This document shows positions 9,078 through 18,222 of a stretch of DNA of 64,000 nt, piece by piece. Location: positions 186,001-250,000 of the forward strand of contig NZ_JACHGH010000006.1 of assembly GCF_014207435.1 (NCBI RefSeq). The letters are read 5' to 3'. The number at the start of each line of letters is the position of its first letter. The stretch's first letter is position 1. Source of the DNA: Salirhabdus euzebyi. GTDB lineage: Bacteria; Bacillota; Bacilli; Bacillales; Alkalibacillaceae. The notes beneath the pieces are model-generated. The model saw nothing but the letters and a program-made list of their open reading frames with translations, made no database searches and was not told the DNA's origin. A program made the translations under genes and the position numbers.

Positions 9078-9626
9078 ATGATCTCATATATTTTAGGGGA
9101 ATGGTTTACCCTTTCATTAATGGCTATTGCCCTTGGGATGGATGCCTTTTCCGTAAGCTTAGGTATGGGGATGATAGGGCTACGTCTTCGAAGAATAGCA
9201 ATGATTGGCTTATTAATTGGTTTATTTCATGTCATTATGCCTTTCATAGGTATGTTGCTTGGAAACATTTTATCCAAGCAATTTGGATCCTTTGCTGTCC
9301 TCATGGGTGGAATTCTGCTTATTGTTTTAGGAATTCAAATGTTTATCAATTCCTTTTCCAAAGAAGAAGACACGAGTTTAGTAAGGGGCTTTGGATTGCT
9401 CATTTTTGCTTTTACGGTAAGTCTAGATAGTTTTTCGGTTGGCTTAAGCTTAGGAATGTCTGGAGTTCATACAATTGTTGCCCTATTTCTGTTCGGTCTA
9501 GCAAGTACAATTTTAACGTGGTTGGGCTTCTTATTAGCGAAAAAAGTAAGCGGTATACTTGGCTCATACAGTGAACTAATTGGTGGAAGTATTTTATGCG
9601 CCTTTGGTTTACAACTAATTTTATAG
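9078..9626 (+). CDS. mntP: Manganese efflux pump MntP
   Basis: Six-helix membrane protein exporting Mn(II). 182 residues, built of two repeated halves, each with an Asp-Ser/Ala-Phe-Ser-Val motif: MDAFSVSLGMG near residue 22 and LDSFSVGLSLG near 118, the MntP/YebN signature. RBS CCGAGGGGGG 8 nt upstream of ATG 9078. No yybP-ykoY manganese riboswitch can fit in the 57-nt gap before it. Same position as B. subtilis ywlD. Confidence 0.95.
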   Translation: MISYILGEWFTLSLMAIALGMDAFSVSLGMGMIGLRLRRIAMIGLLIGLFHVIMPFIGMLLGNILSKQFGSFAVLMGGILLIVLGIQMFINSFSKEEDTSLVRGFGLLIFAFTVSLDSFSVGLSLGMSGVHTIVALFLFGLASTILTWLGFLLAKKVSGILGSYSELIGGSILCAFGLQLIL

Positions 9627-9653
9627 TCAGAAAAATGAATGAAAGACATTAGG

Positions 9654-9700
9654 AAAAGGACTTTATGATTGCATCAAAAAATCATCATAAAGTCCTTTTT
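9654..9700 (+). terminator. Terminator after mntP
   Basis: Perfect stem of about 16 bp, AAAAGGACTTTATGAT with its complement ending in T5. Confidence 0.88.
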
Positions 9701-9788
9701 CTATGAGAGAATATAGATGTCATCATTTTGTTGTTTTTTCAGCTTATATGATATAGTTTCCATAGGATAATGAAGCGGAGGGCCTGAA

Positions 9789-10391
9789 ATGAAAAACATT
9801 TTATTTGTATGTACGGGGAACACGTGCCGAAGCCCAATGGCAGAGGCGTTAGTAAAACATAAAACAAATAAAATCAAAGCTCGTTCAGCTGGAATTTTTG
9901 CTGGCCATGGACAACCAGCATCTAGAGGGACCACCGAAGCATTAAGAGAAAAAGGAATTTTGCTTCGTCACCAGTCCCAGCCAGTTACCCAGGATTTAAT
10001 TAACTGGGCAGACCTTATTTTAACGATGACGACAAACCACAAACAATCGCTTGTCATGCAGTTTCCACAAGTGGATGACAAGGTGTATACCTTAAAAGAA
10101 TATGTGGATGCAGAACATCAAAGAGTATGGACCGATTTAAAAAAGGCATATGCAACATTAGAAGAGAAAAGGGCCAACTTACAAAGTCAGAGTGAGGCGG
10201 CAGGTCGTCTAGAAATGGAAAAACAAATAAAGGAGGATTTACGAAAAATAGATGAGCTAGAAAGTAAGCTAAATCATGTGGATATTCATGATCCTTTCGG
10301 TGGAGACGTAGAAATTTATCGAAAAACATTGAAAGAACTCGAAAAACATATTGAACTATTAATAGAAAAATTAGACAATAAAGATAGATGA
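9789..10391 (+). CDS. ywlE: Protein-arginine phosphatase YwlE with coiled-coil insert
   Basis: Low-molecular-weight phosphatase fold that removes phosphate from phosphoarginine, opposing the McsB kinase. Active-site loop CTGNTCRSP with nucleophile Cys8 and Thr12, the threonine that sets arginine specificity in B. subtilis YwlE. General acid in DPFGG is at about 168-170. The protein is 200 residues instead of about 150: residues about 107-165 form an extra charged, probably alpha-helical/coiled-coil segment rich in E, K, L and Q just before the general-acid loop. Promoter likely near 9735-9765. Confidence 0.92.
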   Translation: MKNILFVCTGNTCRSPMAEALVKHKTNKIKARSAGIFAGHGQPASRGTTEALREKGILLRHQSQPVTQDLINWADLILTMTTNHKQSLVMQFPQVDDKVYTLKEYVDAEHQRVWTDLKKAYATLEEKRANLQSQSEAAGRLEMEKQIKEDLRKIDELESKLNHVDIHDPFGGDVEIYRKTLKELEKHIELLIEKLDNKDR

Positions 10392-10416
10392 GAAATATTC
10401 CTTGGGGGGAATCCAA

Positions 10417-11715
10417 ATGAAAGACAAACACCGCTTTAGTTTGCGAGTAAAATTAGTTGTCTTCACTACTGTATTGGCAGCCATTACATATGGCACAAGT
10501 GCTCTGTTCATTTATGTACTATATGAAAGACTTCAAGAATTTTTAGGTCTTTCCGAACATCTTTACACGATTATCATTTTATCATTAGGTGTTATTTGGT
10601 CTGGTATTTTAGCTTATTTTGCAGCTGGTTTTATTATAAAGCCGTTGTTACAGCTGAAAATTGCTGCGCGTGAAGCGGCACTTGGAAATATTGCAAACGA
10701 CGTAGAAGTATCGAAATCAGATGATGAAATTAGGGCTTTGGGGATTGCCTTTAATACGATGCTTGCTAGTTTGCGTGATATTATTGCCAATATTGAGAAA
10801 AACTTTGATCAAACGAATGATTCCGTCGAAACGATTAAAAGTGCGGCAGCTAATGCAGAAGAACAAGCGAATACTATCGGTCAAACGATTGGAGAAATTG
10901 CTTCAGGTGCAGAGAGCTCTTCTTCCTCTATTTTACATACAGCAGAATCAATGGAAGAGTCCACACGATTAGCAGGTGAAGTGCAAGAAAAAGCAAGTCA
11001 TTCCCACCAGCTTTCACAGGGAATGCTAGAGACATTAACCCATTCAAAAGGGATTATTCAAAAGCTAGTAGAGAGTGTCCAAAACATATCAAAAGAACAA
11101 GAAACATCTTTAGAGGCTGTGGAACGCTTAGAGCAAAATGCGAAGGAAGTAGAAAAAATTATTTCCCTCGTTGGCGAAATTGCGGAGCAAACGAACCTTT
11201 TAGCCTTAAATGCATCGATTGAAGCGGCAAGAGCAGGAGAACACGGTCGAGGATTTGCAGTCGTTGCGGAAGAGGTCAGAAAGCTTGCCGATGAAAGTGC
11301 AAAGGCAGTTCACGGTATATCTGGATTAATTACGAACATTCAAACAGACGTTCACCAAGTCGTCGAGCGCATTCAACAACAAGTAGCATATGCTCGTCAT
11401 GAAGCGGCTAAAGGAGAAGAGTCCAATGTTGCGATTGAAAAAGTATCTGCGTCCGTTAATGACGTAGTAGAGGCAGTCGCGCATATTTCTGACTTAATGG
11501 ACAGACAATTAAAAACAATGGAAGATACTTCGAGACAATCACAAGAAGTTGCAGCTATTGCGGAAGAAACAACAGCAGGAACAGAAGAAGTAAGTGCTTC
11601 GATCCAGCAGCAAAATGCTACTATTTTAAACATTAGTCAAATGGCTTCTCATTTAGAAAGCCAAGCACAACAATTGAAAAAGCAAATTCATAAGTTCAAC
11701 ATTGATAAAAAGTGA
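10417..11715 (+). CDS. Methyl-accepting chemotaxis protein without an external sensor domain
   Basis: Chemoreceptor, 432 residues from ATG 10417, chosen because GGGGGGA lies 6 nt upstream (a TTG at 10402 is in frame). Two membrane segments (about 12-34 and 42-68) are separated by only a short external loop, so there is no ligand-binding ectodomain. HAMP domain (about 65-120) is followed by a long coiled-coil signalling domain with the conserved hairpin tip [20 protein letters not shown]. Not in this position in B. subtilis; 25 nt after ywlE and 24 nt before rpiB, so likely in the same operon. Input signal unknown. Confidence 0.9.
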   Translation: MKDKHRFSLRVKLVVFTTVLAAITYGTSALFIYVLYERLQEFLGLSEHLYTIIILSLGVIWSGILAYFAAGFIIKPLLQLKIAAREAALGNIANDVEVSKSDDEIRALGIAFNTMLASLRDIIANIEKNFDQTNDSVETIKSAAANAEEQANTIGQTIGEIASGAESSSSSILHTAESMEESTRLAGEVQEKASHSHQLSQGMLETLTHSKGIIQKLVESVQNISKEQETSLEAVERLEQNAKEVEKIISLVGEIAEQTNLLALNASIEAARAGEHGRGFAVVAEEVRKLADESAKAVHGISGLITNIQTDVHQVVERIQQQVAYARHEAAKGEESNVAIEKVSASVNDVVEAVAHISDLMDRQLKTMEDTSRQSQEVAAIAEETTAGTEEVSASIQQQNATILNISQMASHLESQAQQLKKQIHKFNIDKK

Positions 11716-11739
11716 TTCATTCCAGAAAGGAGCGATAAC

Positions 11740-12180
11740 GTGAAGGTAGTCATTGCATCAGATCACGGTGGTGTAAATTTACGTAATGAAATTGGCGAAT
11801 TGCTAAAAGAAATGAACATTGAATTTGAAGATATGGGTTGTGACTGCGAAGGATCTGTCGATTATCCAGATTACGGTATTCCAGCAGCAGAGCGAGTCGC
11901 ATCTGGAGAATTTGATCTAGGCATTTTAATTTGTGGAACAGGAATTGGAATGTCTATCGCAGCGAACAAGGTAAAAGGAATCCGCTGTGCATTAGTGCAT
12001 GATGTGTTTAGTGCAAAAATGACCCGGGCCCATAACAATTCAAACGTGATAGCGATGGGTGAACGTGTCATCGGCCCTGGCCTTGCTAGAGAAATTGCAA
12101 AAGCATGGTTAGAATCAGAATATGAAGGTGGCCGCCACGAAAATCGCGTAAGCAAAATTACCGAGTACGAAAACAAGTAA
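11740..12180 (+). CDS. rpiB: Ribose-5-phosphate isomerase B
   Basis: Interconverts ribulose-5-phosphate and ribose-5-phosphate in the pentose phosphate pathway. 146 residues, RpiB/LacAB family: ASDHGG near the N-terminus, CGTGIGMSIAANK anion hole loop, and HNNSNVIAMGERVIG. GTG start behind AAAGGAGCG. Matches B. subtilis ywlF. A hairpin terminator-like element follows. Confidence 0.95.
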   Translation: MKVVIASDHGGVNLRNEIGELLKEMNIEFEDMGCDCEGSVDYPDYGIPAAERVASGEFDLGILICGTGIGMSIAANKVKGIRCALVHDVFSAKMTRAHNNSNVIAMGERVIGPGLAREIAKAWLESEYEGGRHENRVSKITEYENK

Positions 12181-12186
12181 AGTATG

Positions 12187-12216
12187 GAGGAGAAGCCTTA
12201 AAAACTTCTCCTTTTC
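12187..12216 (+). terminator. Hairpin after rpiB
   Basis: GGAGAAG / CTTCTCC stem followed by TTTT. Confidence 0.6.
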
Positions 12217-12225
12217 GTGCATTTA

Positions 12226-12274
12226 AAGAAAATAAGGAAAACAGGCATTTGGTGATAAGCTTCGTTTTTCTAAT
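12226..12274 (+). repeat. Possible degenerate third copy of the rho/atpF hairpin element
   Basis: Ends GATAAGCTTCGTTTTTCTAATA, resembling the 3' end of copies A and B, and starts with AAGAAAATAAGG. Inner stem is not preserved. Weak; it may be coincidence. Confidence 0.25.
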
Positions 12275-12288
12275 AGAGGTGTGGTAGC

Positions 12289-12870
12289 TTGACGGGAATC
12301 AATACTTCAGAATTAAAAAAGCACGTTCAAGAAATCGTAGAGGAATGGATTTCCTTAGACATTTTAGAGCGTGACCATATTTTTGTTGTCGGATGCTCTA
12401 CTAGCGAAGTTGCCGGTGAACGAATAGGAACAGCTGGGAATGAAGAAATTGCCCAAGTTTTATTTGAGGAATTGAAGGTTTTACAAGATACAGTAGGAGT
12501 AAAACTCGCTTTTCAATGCTGTGAACATTTAAATCGTGCATTAGTGGTTGAAAAAGAGACGATGAAAGTATATAACTTAAGTGAAGTGTCCGCAGTTCCG
12601 ATTCCAGGAGCAGGGGGTTCCATGGCGGCTTACGCCTATCGTCACATGAATACCCCCGTATTAGTGGAGAATATCGTAGCACATGCCGGGATGGATATAG
12701 GGGATACGTTTATCGGAATGCACATAAAACATGTCGCAGTACCAATCCGATTAAAACAGAAAAATATCGGTTCCGCCCATGTGACAGCTGCCCGTACACG
12801 ACCGAAACTGATTGGTGGAGAAAGAGCGGTGTACAAGCTAGATTCTCCTACGGCAAAAACATGTGACTAA
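12289..12870 (+). CDS. ywlG: UPF0340/TIGR01440 family protein YwlG
   Basis: 193-residue conserved Firmicutes protein of unknown function; the C-terminal core VPGAGGSMAAYAYRHM and GDTFIGMHIKHVAVPIR is typical. Translation appears to start at TTG 12289 behind GAGGTG; no ATG or GTG fits nearby. Conserved linkage to rpiB and glyA. No catalytic motif that I can assign. Confidence 0.88.
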   Translation: MTGINTSELKKHVQEIVEEWISLDILERDHIFVVGCSTSEVAGERIGTAGNEEIAQVLFEELKVLQDTVGVKLAFQCCEHLNRALVVEKETMKVYNLSEVSAVPIPGAGGSMAAYAYRHMNTPVLVENIVAHAGMDIGDTFIGMHIKHVAVPIRLKQKNIGSAHVTAARTRPKLIGGERAVYKLDSPTAKTCD

Positions 12871-12942
12871 AGACTAGTAGGTCCAGAACTGCTATAATTA
12901 TTAGCGGAAACAAACTAGTTATTGCTACAACTGCAGGATTAT

Positions 12943-12951
12943 CGAACGTTA
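12943..12951 (+). promoter_or_regulatory. Possible PurR half-site upstream of glyA
   Basis: CGAACGTTA resembles the B. subtilis PurBox core, and glyA belongs to the PurR regulon there. Only one clear half-site is visible, so this is tentative. Confidence 0.3.
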
Positions 12952-12998
12952 ATGAATCAACAATCCATCGTGTGAAGAGGAAATAAGGAGGAGAAATA

Positions 12999-14234
12999 AT
13001 GGGACATTTAAAAAATGCAGATCCAGAAATTTTTCAATCAATAGAAAATGAAAGAAAGCGCCAACAGGACAAAATTGAATTAATCGCATCCGAAAACTTC
13101 GTATCAGAAGCGGTAATGGAAGCAGCAGGTTCAGTTATGACAAACAAATACGCAGAAGGCTATCCACATCGCCGTTACTATGGTGGCTGTGAACACGTAG
13201 ATGTTGCAGAGGATTTAGCTCGCGACCGTGCGAAGCAATTATTCGGTGCTGATCACGCAAACGTACAACCCCATTCTGGTGCACAAGCTAACATGGCCGT
13301 ATATTTTACGGTGTTAGAGCCAGGCGATACTGTATTAGGAATGAACTTAAGCCATGGTGGCCACTTAACACACGGTAGCCCAGTTAACTTCAGTGGCACA
13401 TTATACAATTTCGTAGAATACGGCGTTACCGAAGAAAATGAACAAATCGACTATGACGCTGTATTGGCAAAAGCAAAAGAAGTTCAACCAAAACTAATCG
13501 TAGCAGGGGCTAGCGCATATCCAAGAGTTATCGACTTCGCTAAATTCCGTGAAATTGCAGATGAAGTTGGCGCCTATTTAATGGTGGATATGGCTCACAT
13601 TGCTGGTTTAGTCGCAACAGGTCTCCATCCAAATCCAGTTCCTCACGCACATTTTGTTACGACAACAACACATAAAACATTACGCGGCCCTCGTGGCGGT
13701 ATGGTTCTATGTAAAGAAGAGTTCGCGAAAAAGCTAGATAAGTCCGTATTCCCGGGTATGCAAGGTGGACCTTTAATGCACATTATTGCTGCAAAAGCGG
13801 TTGCATTTAAAGAAGCACTATCTGAGGACTTTAAAACATATACAAAGCACATTATTGAAAATGCAAAACGCCTAGGTGAGTCTTTAAATAAAGAAGGAAT
13901 CCGTATCGTATCCGGTGGTACAGATAATCACCTATTATTACTAGATTTACGCCCATTAGGTTTAACAGGTAAAGTAGCAGAAAAAGCTTTAGATGAAGTC
14001 GGCATCACAACAAACAAAAACACGATCCCGTTTGATCCAGAAAGCCCATTTGTAACAAGTGGAATTCGTATCGGTACAGCAGCTGTGACAACACGTGGCT
14101 TCGGTCTAGAAGAAATGGATGAAATTGCATCCTTAATCGCCTTCACGCTTAAAAATCATGAAGACGAAGCAAAACTAGAAGAAGCAAAACAACGTGTATT
14201 AGAGCTTACTTCTCAATTTCCACTATACGCATAA
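12999..14234 (+). CDS. glyA: Serine hydroxymethyltransferase
   Basis: PLP enzyme converting serine + tetrahydrofolate to glycine + 5,10-methylene-tetrahydrofolate, the main one-carbon source. 411 residues. [11 protein letters not shown] at the N-terminus, the PLP lysine region [15 protein letters not shown] (Lys about 228) and the C-terminal [15 protein letters not shown] are intact. ATG behind AAGGAGGAG. Strong terminator follows. Confidence 0.98.
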   Translation: MGHLKNADPEIFQSIENERKRQQDKIELIASENFVSEAVMEAAGSVMTNKYAEGYPHRRYYGGCEHVDVAEDLARDRAKQLFGADHANVQPHSGAQANMAVYFTVLEPGDTVLGMNLSHGGHLTHGSPVNFSGTLYNFVEYGVTEENEQIDYDAVLAKAKEVQPKLIVAGASAYPRVIDFAKFREIADEVGAYLMVDMAHIAGLVATGLHPNPVPHAHFVTTTTHKTLRGPRGGMVLCKEEFAKKLDKSVFPGMQGGPLMHIIAAKAVAFKEALSEDFKTYTKHIIENAKRLGESLNKEGIRIVSGGTDNHLLLLDLRPLGLTGKVAEKALDEVGITTNKNTIPFDPESPFVTSGIRIGTAAVTTRGFGLEEMDEIASLIAFTLKNHEDEAKLEEAKQRVLELTSQFPLYA

Positions 14235-14235
14235 G

Positions 14236-14273
14236 AAAAAAGGTTGGCTGAATTTCGTTCAGTCAACCTTTTT
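14236..14273 (+). terminator. Terminator after glyA
   Basis: AAAAGGTTGGCTGAA with near-perfect complement, loop TTCG-like, ending in T5. Confidence 0.88.
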
Positions 14274-14280
14274 GGCGTCC

Positions 14281-14462
14281 AGTTAAGGTGATATATTGAC
14301 TCGTTTAGGTGATATATAATCGTCAGAGTGATAAAATAATGGGGCTTAGCTGATAAAATCCTATGTTGGTTGAAAAATAACTATAACGGTTGATATATCT
14401 CTATATCGGTTGATATATTTGAAAATCGGTTGATATATGGAAGAATTATAAGCAACTGATGG
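14281..14462 (+). repeat. 20-bp-spaced short-core array (family 3, GGTTGATATAT)
   Basis: The core TGAT/TGAA recurs at 14289, 14310, 14329, 14351, 14371, 14391, 14411 and 14431, that is mostly 20-bp steps, with CGGTTGATATAT best conserved in the last three. It fills the glyA-upp gap of about 330 bp; no gene is seen in it. Confidence 0.8.
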
Positions 14463-14568
14463 ACTTTTGTAACCAGTTAAAATGGATTTCCGCTTAAAGG
14501 TTGAAACAAATGTCGTATTTCAGTACAATTTGAAGGATATAACTTTACATAAAAAGGAGAGTTCGGAC

Positions 14569-15198
14569 ATGGGAAAAGTATTTGTATTTGATCACCCACT
14601 AATTCAACACAAATTAACATACATTCGAGACGAAAAAACAGGTACGAAAGAATTTCGTGAATTAGTTGATGAAGTAGCAACATTAATGGCGTTTGAAATC
14701 ACGAGAGATCTTCCTCTTCAAGAAGTTTCCGTTCAAACACCAGTTGCGACAGCGAACTCCAAAGTATTAGCAGGTAAAAAGCTTGGCTTAATTCCGATTC
14801 TTCGTGCAGGATTAGGAATGGTAGATGGCATTCTGAAATTAATTCCAGCAGCAAAAGTTGGACATGTTGGCTTGTACCGTGACCCAGAAACCCTAAAGCC
14901 AGTTGAATATTATGTGAAACTACCTTCTGACATCGAAGAGCGCGAACTAATCGTGATTGATCCGATGTTAGCAACAGGCGGCTCTGCAAACGAAGCAATC
15001 AACTCACTTAAAAAACGCGGAGCAAAACAAATCCGTCTAATGTGCTTATGCGCAGCACCTGAAGGGGTAGAAGCTGTAAAAGAAGAGCATCCTGATGTGG
15101 ACATTTACTTAGCAGCATTAGATGAAAAGTTAAACGAAAAAGGATACATCGTTCCCGGCTTAGGTGATGCTGGAGATCGTTTGTATGGTACGAAATAA
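14569..15198 (+). CDS. upp: Uracil phosphoribosyltransferase
   Basis: Salvage enzyme: uracil + PRPP to UMP. 209 residues from ATG 14569, chosen over an upstream in-frame ATG (14482) because AAAAAGGAGAG precedes it and homologues begin [20 protein letters not shown] loop [12 protein letters not shown] and the C-terminal uracil-binding [13 protein letters not shown] are present. Terminator follows. Confidence 0.97.
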   Translation: MGKVFVFDHPLIQHKLTYIRDEKTGTKEFRELVDEVATLMAFEITRDLPLQEVSVQTPVATANSKVLAGKKLGLIPILRAGLGMVDGILKLIPAAKVGHVGLYRDPETLKPVEYYVKLPSDIEERELIVIDPMLATGGSANEAINSLKKRGAKQIRLMCLCAAPEGVEAVKEEHPDVDIYLAALDEKLNEKGYIVPGLGDAGDRLYGTK

Positions 15199-15210
15199 GC
15201 TTTGATTATA

Positions 15211-15247
15211 AGGATCTAACTCATTAAAACGAGTTAGATTCTTTTTT
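15211..15247 (+). terminator. Terminator after upp
   Basis: ATCTAACTC / GAGTTAGAT stem followed by TCTTTTTT. Confidence 0.85.
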
Positions 15248-15287
15248 ATTTACAACACGCCAATGGTTCAATCACCCCGATAAAAAT

Positions 15288-15315
15288 TTGACATTCTCTT
15301 ATTTTCTGATAATAT
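15288..15315 (+). promoter_or_regulatory. SigA-type promoter of the TetR-hydrolase unit
   Basis: TTGACA (15288-15293), 16-bp spacer, TAATAT (15310-15315). The operator palindrome starts at the next base. Confidence 0.75.
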
Positions 15316-15342
15316 GAACATGTTCATTAAATGAATGTGTTC
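15316..15342 (+). promoter_or_regulatory. Likely TetR operator (27-bp palindrome)
   Basis: GAACATGTTCATT faces AATGAATGTGTTC: an imperfect 27-bp inverted repeat whose left half is itself the palindrome GAACATGTTC. It overlaps the expected transcription start, the usual place for an autorepressor. Confidence 0.65.
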
Positions 15343-15379
15343 ACTAAAATTGTATCTGTACTAGAAAGGAATTGGAAAG

Positions 15380-16075
15380 ATGAAAAATGCAAGGAAAGAA
15401 ATCCAACGAGCACGGATGTGGCGTTATTTTTTAGATGCTGCAACGGAGGTAATTGAAGAGGAAGGGCTTGAGCAAGTAACCATCAGAAAGATTGCAAAGC
15501 GAGCAGGTTACACGAGCTCGACTGCTTACAATTACTTTAAAGATCTTTCACATTTGAAATTCTTTGCAGCAATGCGTTTTACGACAGATTACATTAGTGA
15601 GCTACCATTATATTTAAAAAAAGGCACGAATACGATTGATAGTTGGTTATACTCCTGGGAATGTTTTTGTAAGCATTCCTTTAATAGACCTGAAATATAC
15701 GCCATCATTTTTATGGATGACCTTGGTGGATCGGTAGATGAATTATTGGAAGATTATTATGAAATTTATCAAGAAGATTTAATTGGGCTACCTGAGGAGA
15801 TTAAGCCTATCGTCTTAGAGCTTAATTTCTCAAAACGGAGTATGCTTTACCTGCAAAAAGCGGTCGATGAGGGATTCATTTTACAAAAGGATGTAGACCT
15901 ATTAGCAGATATGACCTTGATGCTCTGGAAAGGTATGATGAATACCGTTTTAAACCAGCGGAGGAACTATACGCAGGAACAAGCAGCTTCACAAACGATT
16001 TCCTATGTTTATGAAATGGTGCGGAGAGTAGTAGTGCCAGATAAGCAAAATGAAATAAATTACGTCCCAAACTAA
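15380..16075 (+). CDS. TetR/AcrR family transcriptional regulator
   Basis: 231 residues. N-terminal HTH (about 17-62) with VTIRKIAKRAGYTSSTAYNYFKDLSHL, typical of TetR; the C-terminal ligand domain has no feature that I can tie to a ligand. It lies directly before the CocE-type hydrolase, 26-35 nt apart, so both probably respond to the same substrate. An inverted repeat over the promoter suggests autorepression. Confidence 0.88.
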   Translation: MKNARKEIQRARMWRYFLDAATEVIEEEGLEQVTIRKIAKRAGYTSSTAYNYFKDLSHLKFFAAMRFTTDYISELPLYLKKGTNTIDSWLYSWECFCKHSFNRPEIYAIIFMDDLGGSVDELLEDYYEIYQEDLIGLPEEIKPIVLELNFSKRSMLYLQKAVDEGFILQKDVDLLADMTLMLWKGMMNTVLNQRRNYTQEQAASQTISYVYEMVRRVVVPDKQNEINYVPN

Positions 16076-16110
16076 TAGATCATCGGTGAGAAACAGAAAG
16101 GTTGAGAAAT

Positions 16111-18162
16111 TTGGTTTTTAATATAAAGGATTCAGAAAAGAGAAGAGTTAAAACAGAATACCCGATAGAAATAAAGAAAATAGAGCACGTTTGGATTCCT
16201 ATGTCAGATGGGGCAAAACTGGCAGCAACGATTTGGCTACCTGTAGATGCGGAAGAAAATCCTGTACCTGCCATTTTGGAATACATTCCATACCGAAAAA
16301 ATGATTTTACAGCCATTCGTGACTCGGCTAGACATCCTTATTTTGCAGGACATGGTTATGCAAGCATTCGTGTCGATATCCGTGGGTCTGGTGATTCTGA
16401 TGGCATTTTGAAAGATGAGTATTTAAAACAAGAACAAGACGATGCGTTAGAAATTTTTGATTGGATTGTGAAGCAACCATGGGCAACAGGGGCAATCGGA
16501 ATGATTGGGAAATCATGGGGTGGATTTAATGGCCTTCAAGTAGCTGCTAGACAACATCCTGCCCTAAAAACAATAATAACGATCGATTCGACAGATGACC
16601 GATACGCGGATGATGTTCATTACCGTGGTGGAACCGTGATGGCATCCGATATGCTTTGGTGGGCATCGACTATGTTTGTGTACAATGCGCGACCTCAAGA
16701 CCCAGAAGTAGTAGGAGCGTCTTGGAAAGAAAATTGGCTCGATCGTCTCGAGAATACGCCACCACAAGTAGAAGAGTGGATGAGACATCAACGTAGAGAT
16801 GATTATTGGAAGCATGGTTCTATTTGCGAGGATTACTCCGATATTCAAATTCCTGTATTTACTGTTAGTGGCTGGCAGGATGGCTATACAAATGCTGTCT
16901 TCCGTTTGCTCGAGCATTTGCCAAAAGAGAGTAAAGGTTTAATCGGTCCTTGGGCTCATGAATATCCTGAAGTAGCGACTCCAGACCCGGCAATCGGTTT
17001 TCTACAAGAATGTTTACGTTGGTGGGACCAATGGCTAAAAGGAATTGAAACGGGAATTATGGATGAACCGAAACTTACGACATGGATTCAAAACAGTGAA
17101 CTTCCGAAAGTAACGTATAAGGAGCGTCCAGGAAAATGGGTTGGGGATTCTGCTTGGCCTTCCCCAAACGTTCAAGAGAAATCATTATGGCTAGCAAATG
17201 ACAAACTTACAGATAAAAGCGCAAGAGGAGAAGCTTTCCAAATCCCAAGTGTGCAAGAGCACGGTTTCTACACCGGTGTATTTTGTCCATTCGGCCAACC
17301 AGGTGATTTGCCAGGCGATCAAAGGCTAGAAAATGGGAAAGCAGTTGTATTTACTTCAGACCCACTCGAAGAAACGACTGACTTGTTAGGACAACCAGTT
17401 TTCCATGCGGAAGTGTCTTCAGACCAGGAAAATGCTTTATTAGTCGTTCGCTTATGTGATAAGGCACCGACGGGTGAATCTACCTTGATTAGCTGGGGGA
17501 TGTTGAATTTAACCCATCGCAACTCTCATGAGCATCCGGAGGCCCTTGTTCCAGGGGAAAAGTACAAAGTAGCGGTTGATTTAGATGTATTGGGACAACA
17601 AATTCCAAAAGGACATCAACTAGAGGTGGCTATTTCACCAACCTCTTGGCCGCAAGCATGGCCGTCAGCAAAACCAGTTACGCTTACCGTACATGCTGGT
17701 GAAGATACGAAGCTTGTACTACCAGTTCGGACGGCTCAACCGGAAGATGCTGACTGTGGGAAGTTTGGGCCACCTGAAACAGCACCAGTAATGGATATTG
17801 AAATCCTTCGTGAAGAAAATCGTACTCGTGAAGTCAGACATGATTTGATAAACGGTGTATGGAAGTTAGAAGACTTTTCCGATGAAGGGGAAAGAAGGCT
17901 CCCACACAACGGCATAGAGCATGGCAGTAAAAATGAAAATACATTCACCATTAAAGAAAATGATCCATTATCGGCAAAGGTTCAGTGTCAATGGGAATTA
18001 AAAGTAGGGCGAGGCGATTGGCAAACGAAACTTGTTAGTGATAGTGAAATGACAAGTGACGAAACAACGTTCTATTTGACTAATACGTTGACAGCTTATG
18101 AAGGGGAAGAGGAAGTTTTTCATAAAACGTGGAAAACAACAATCCCAAGAGACTTCATTTAA
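16111..18162 (+). CDS. CocE/NonD family hydrolase (peptidase S15-like)
   Basis: Large alpha/beta hydrolase of the cocaine esterase / X-Pro dipeptidyl-peptidase type. 683 residues from TTG 16111 (AAAGGTTGAG upstream); TTG 16102 is an alternative, and there is no ATG nearby. Nucleophile serine in GKSWGGFNG (about 135), acid in SGWQDGYTN, histidine in GPWAHEYPE, then the C-terminal jelly-roll domain (about 330-560) with REV/VDL strands. No signal peptide, so cytosolic. Substrate not predictable. Ends at a bidirectional terminator shared with the opposing regulator gene. Confidence 0.88.
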   Translation: MVFNIKDSEKRRVKTEYPIEIKKIEHVWIPMSDGAKLAATIWLPVDAEENPVPAILEYIPYRKNDFTAIRDSARHPYFAGHGYASIRVDIRGSGDSDGILKDEYLKQEQDDALEIFDWIVKQPWATGAIGMIGKSWGGFNGLQVAARQHPALKTIITIDSTDDRYADDVHYRGGTVMASDMLWWASTMFVYNARPQDPEVVGASWKENWLDRLENTPPQVEEWMRHQRRDDYWKHGSICEDYSDIQIPVFTVSGWQDGYTNAVFRLLEHLPKESKGLIGPWAHEYPEVATPDPAIGFLQECLRWWDQWLKGIETGIMDEPKLTTWIQNSELPKVTYKERPGKWVGDSAWPSPNVQEKSLWLANDKLTDKSARGEAFQIPSVQEHGFYTGVFCPFGQPGDLPGDQRLENGKAVVFTSDPLEETTDLLGQPVFHAEVSSDQENALLVVRLCDKAPTGESTLISWGMLNLTHRNSHEHPEALVPGEKYKVAVDLDVLGQQIPKGHQLEVAISPTSWPQAWPSAKPVTLTVHAGEDTKLVLPVRTAQPEDADCGKFGPPETAPVMDIEILREENRTREVRHDLINGVWKLEDFSDEGERRLPHNGIEHGSKNENTFTIKENDPLSAKVQCQWELKVGRGDWQTKLVSDSEMTSDETTFYLTNTLTAYEGEEEVFHKTWKTTIPRDFI

Positions 18163-18172
18163 GACAAAGAAA

Positions 18173-18222
18173 AAAGCTAGCCGGATCCCACATTATATGG
18201 GTATCGGCTAGCTAATCTTTTT
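18173..18222. terminator. Bidirectional terminator between convergent genes
   Basis: AAAGCTAGCCG / CGGCTAGCT stem extended by CCCA/TGGG, flanked by A-rich and T-rich tracts on the two sides. It serves the hydrolase gene and the opposing GbsR-type gene, whose stop lies in it. Confidence 0.82.

Noticed and set aside
9059-9430. 123-residue + strand frame overlapping mntP
   Set aside because: Out of frame with mntP, which has clear family motifs and a good RBS.
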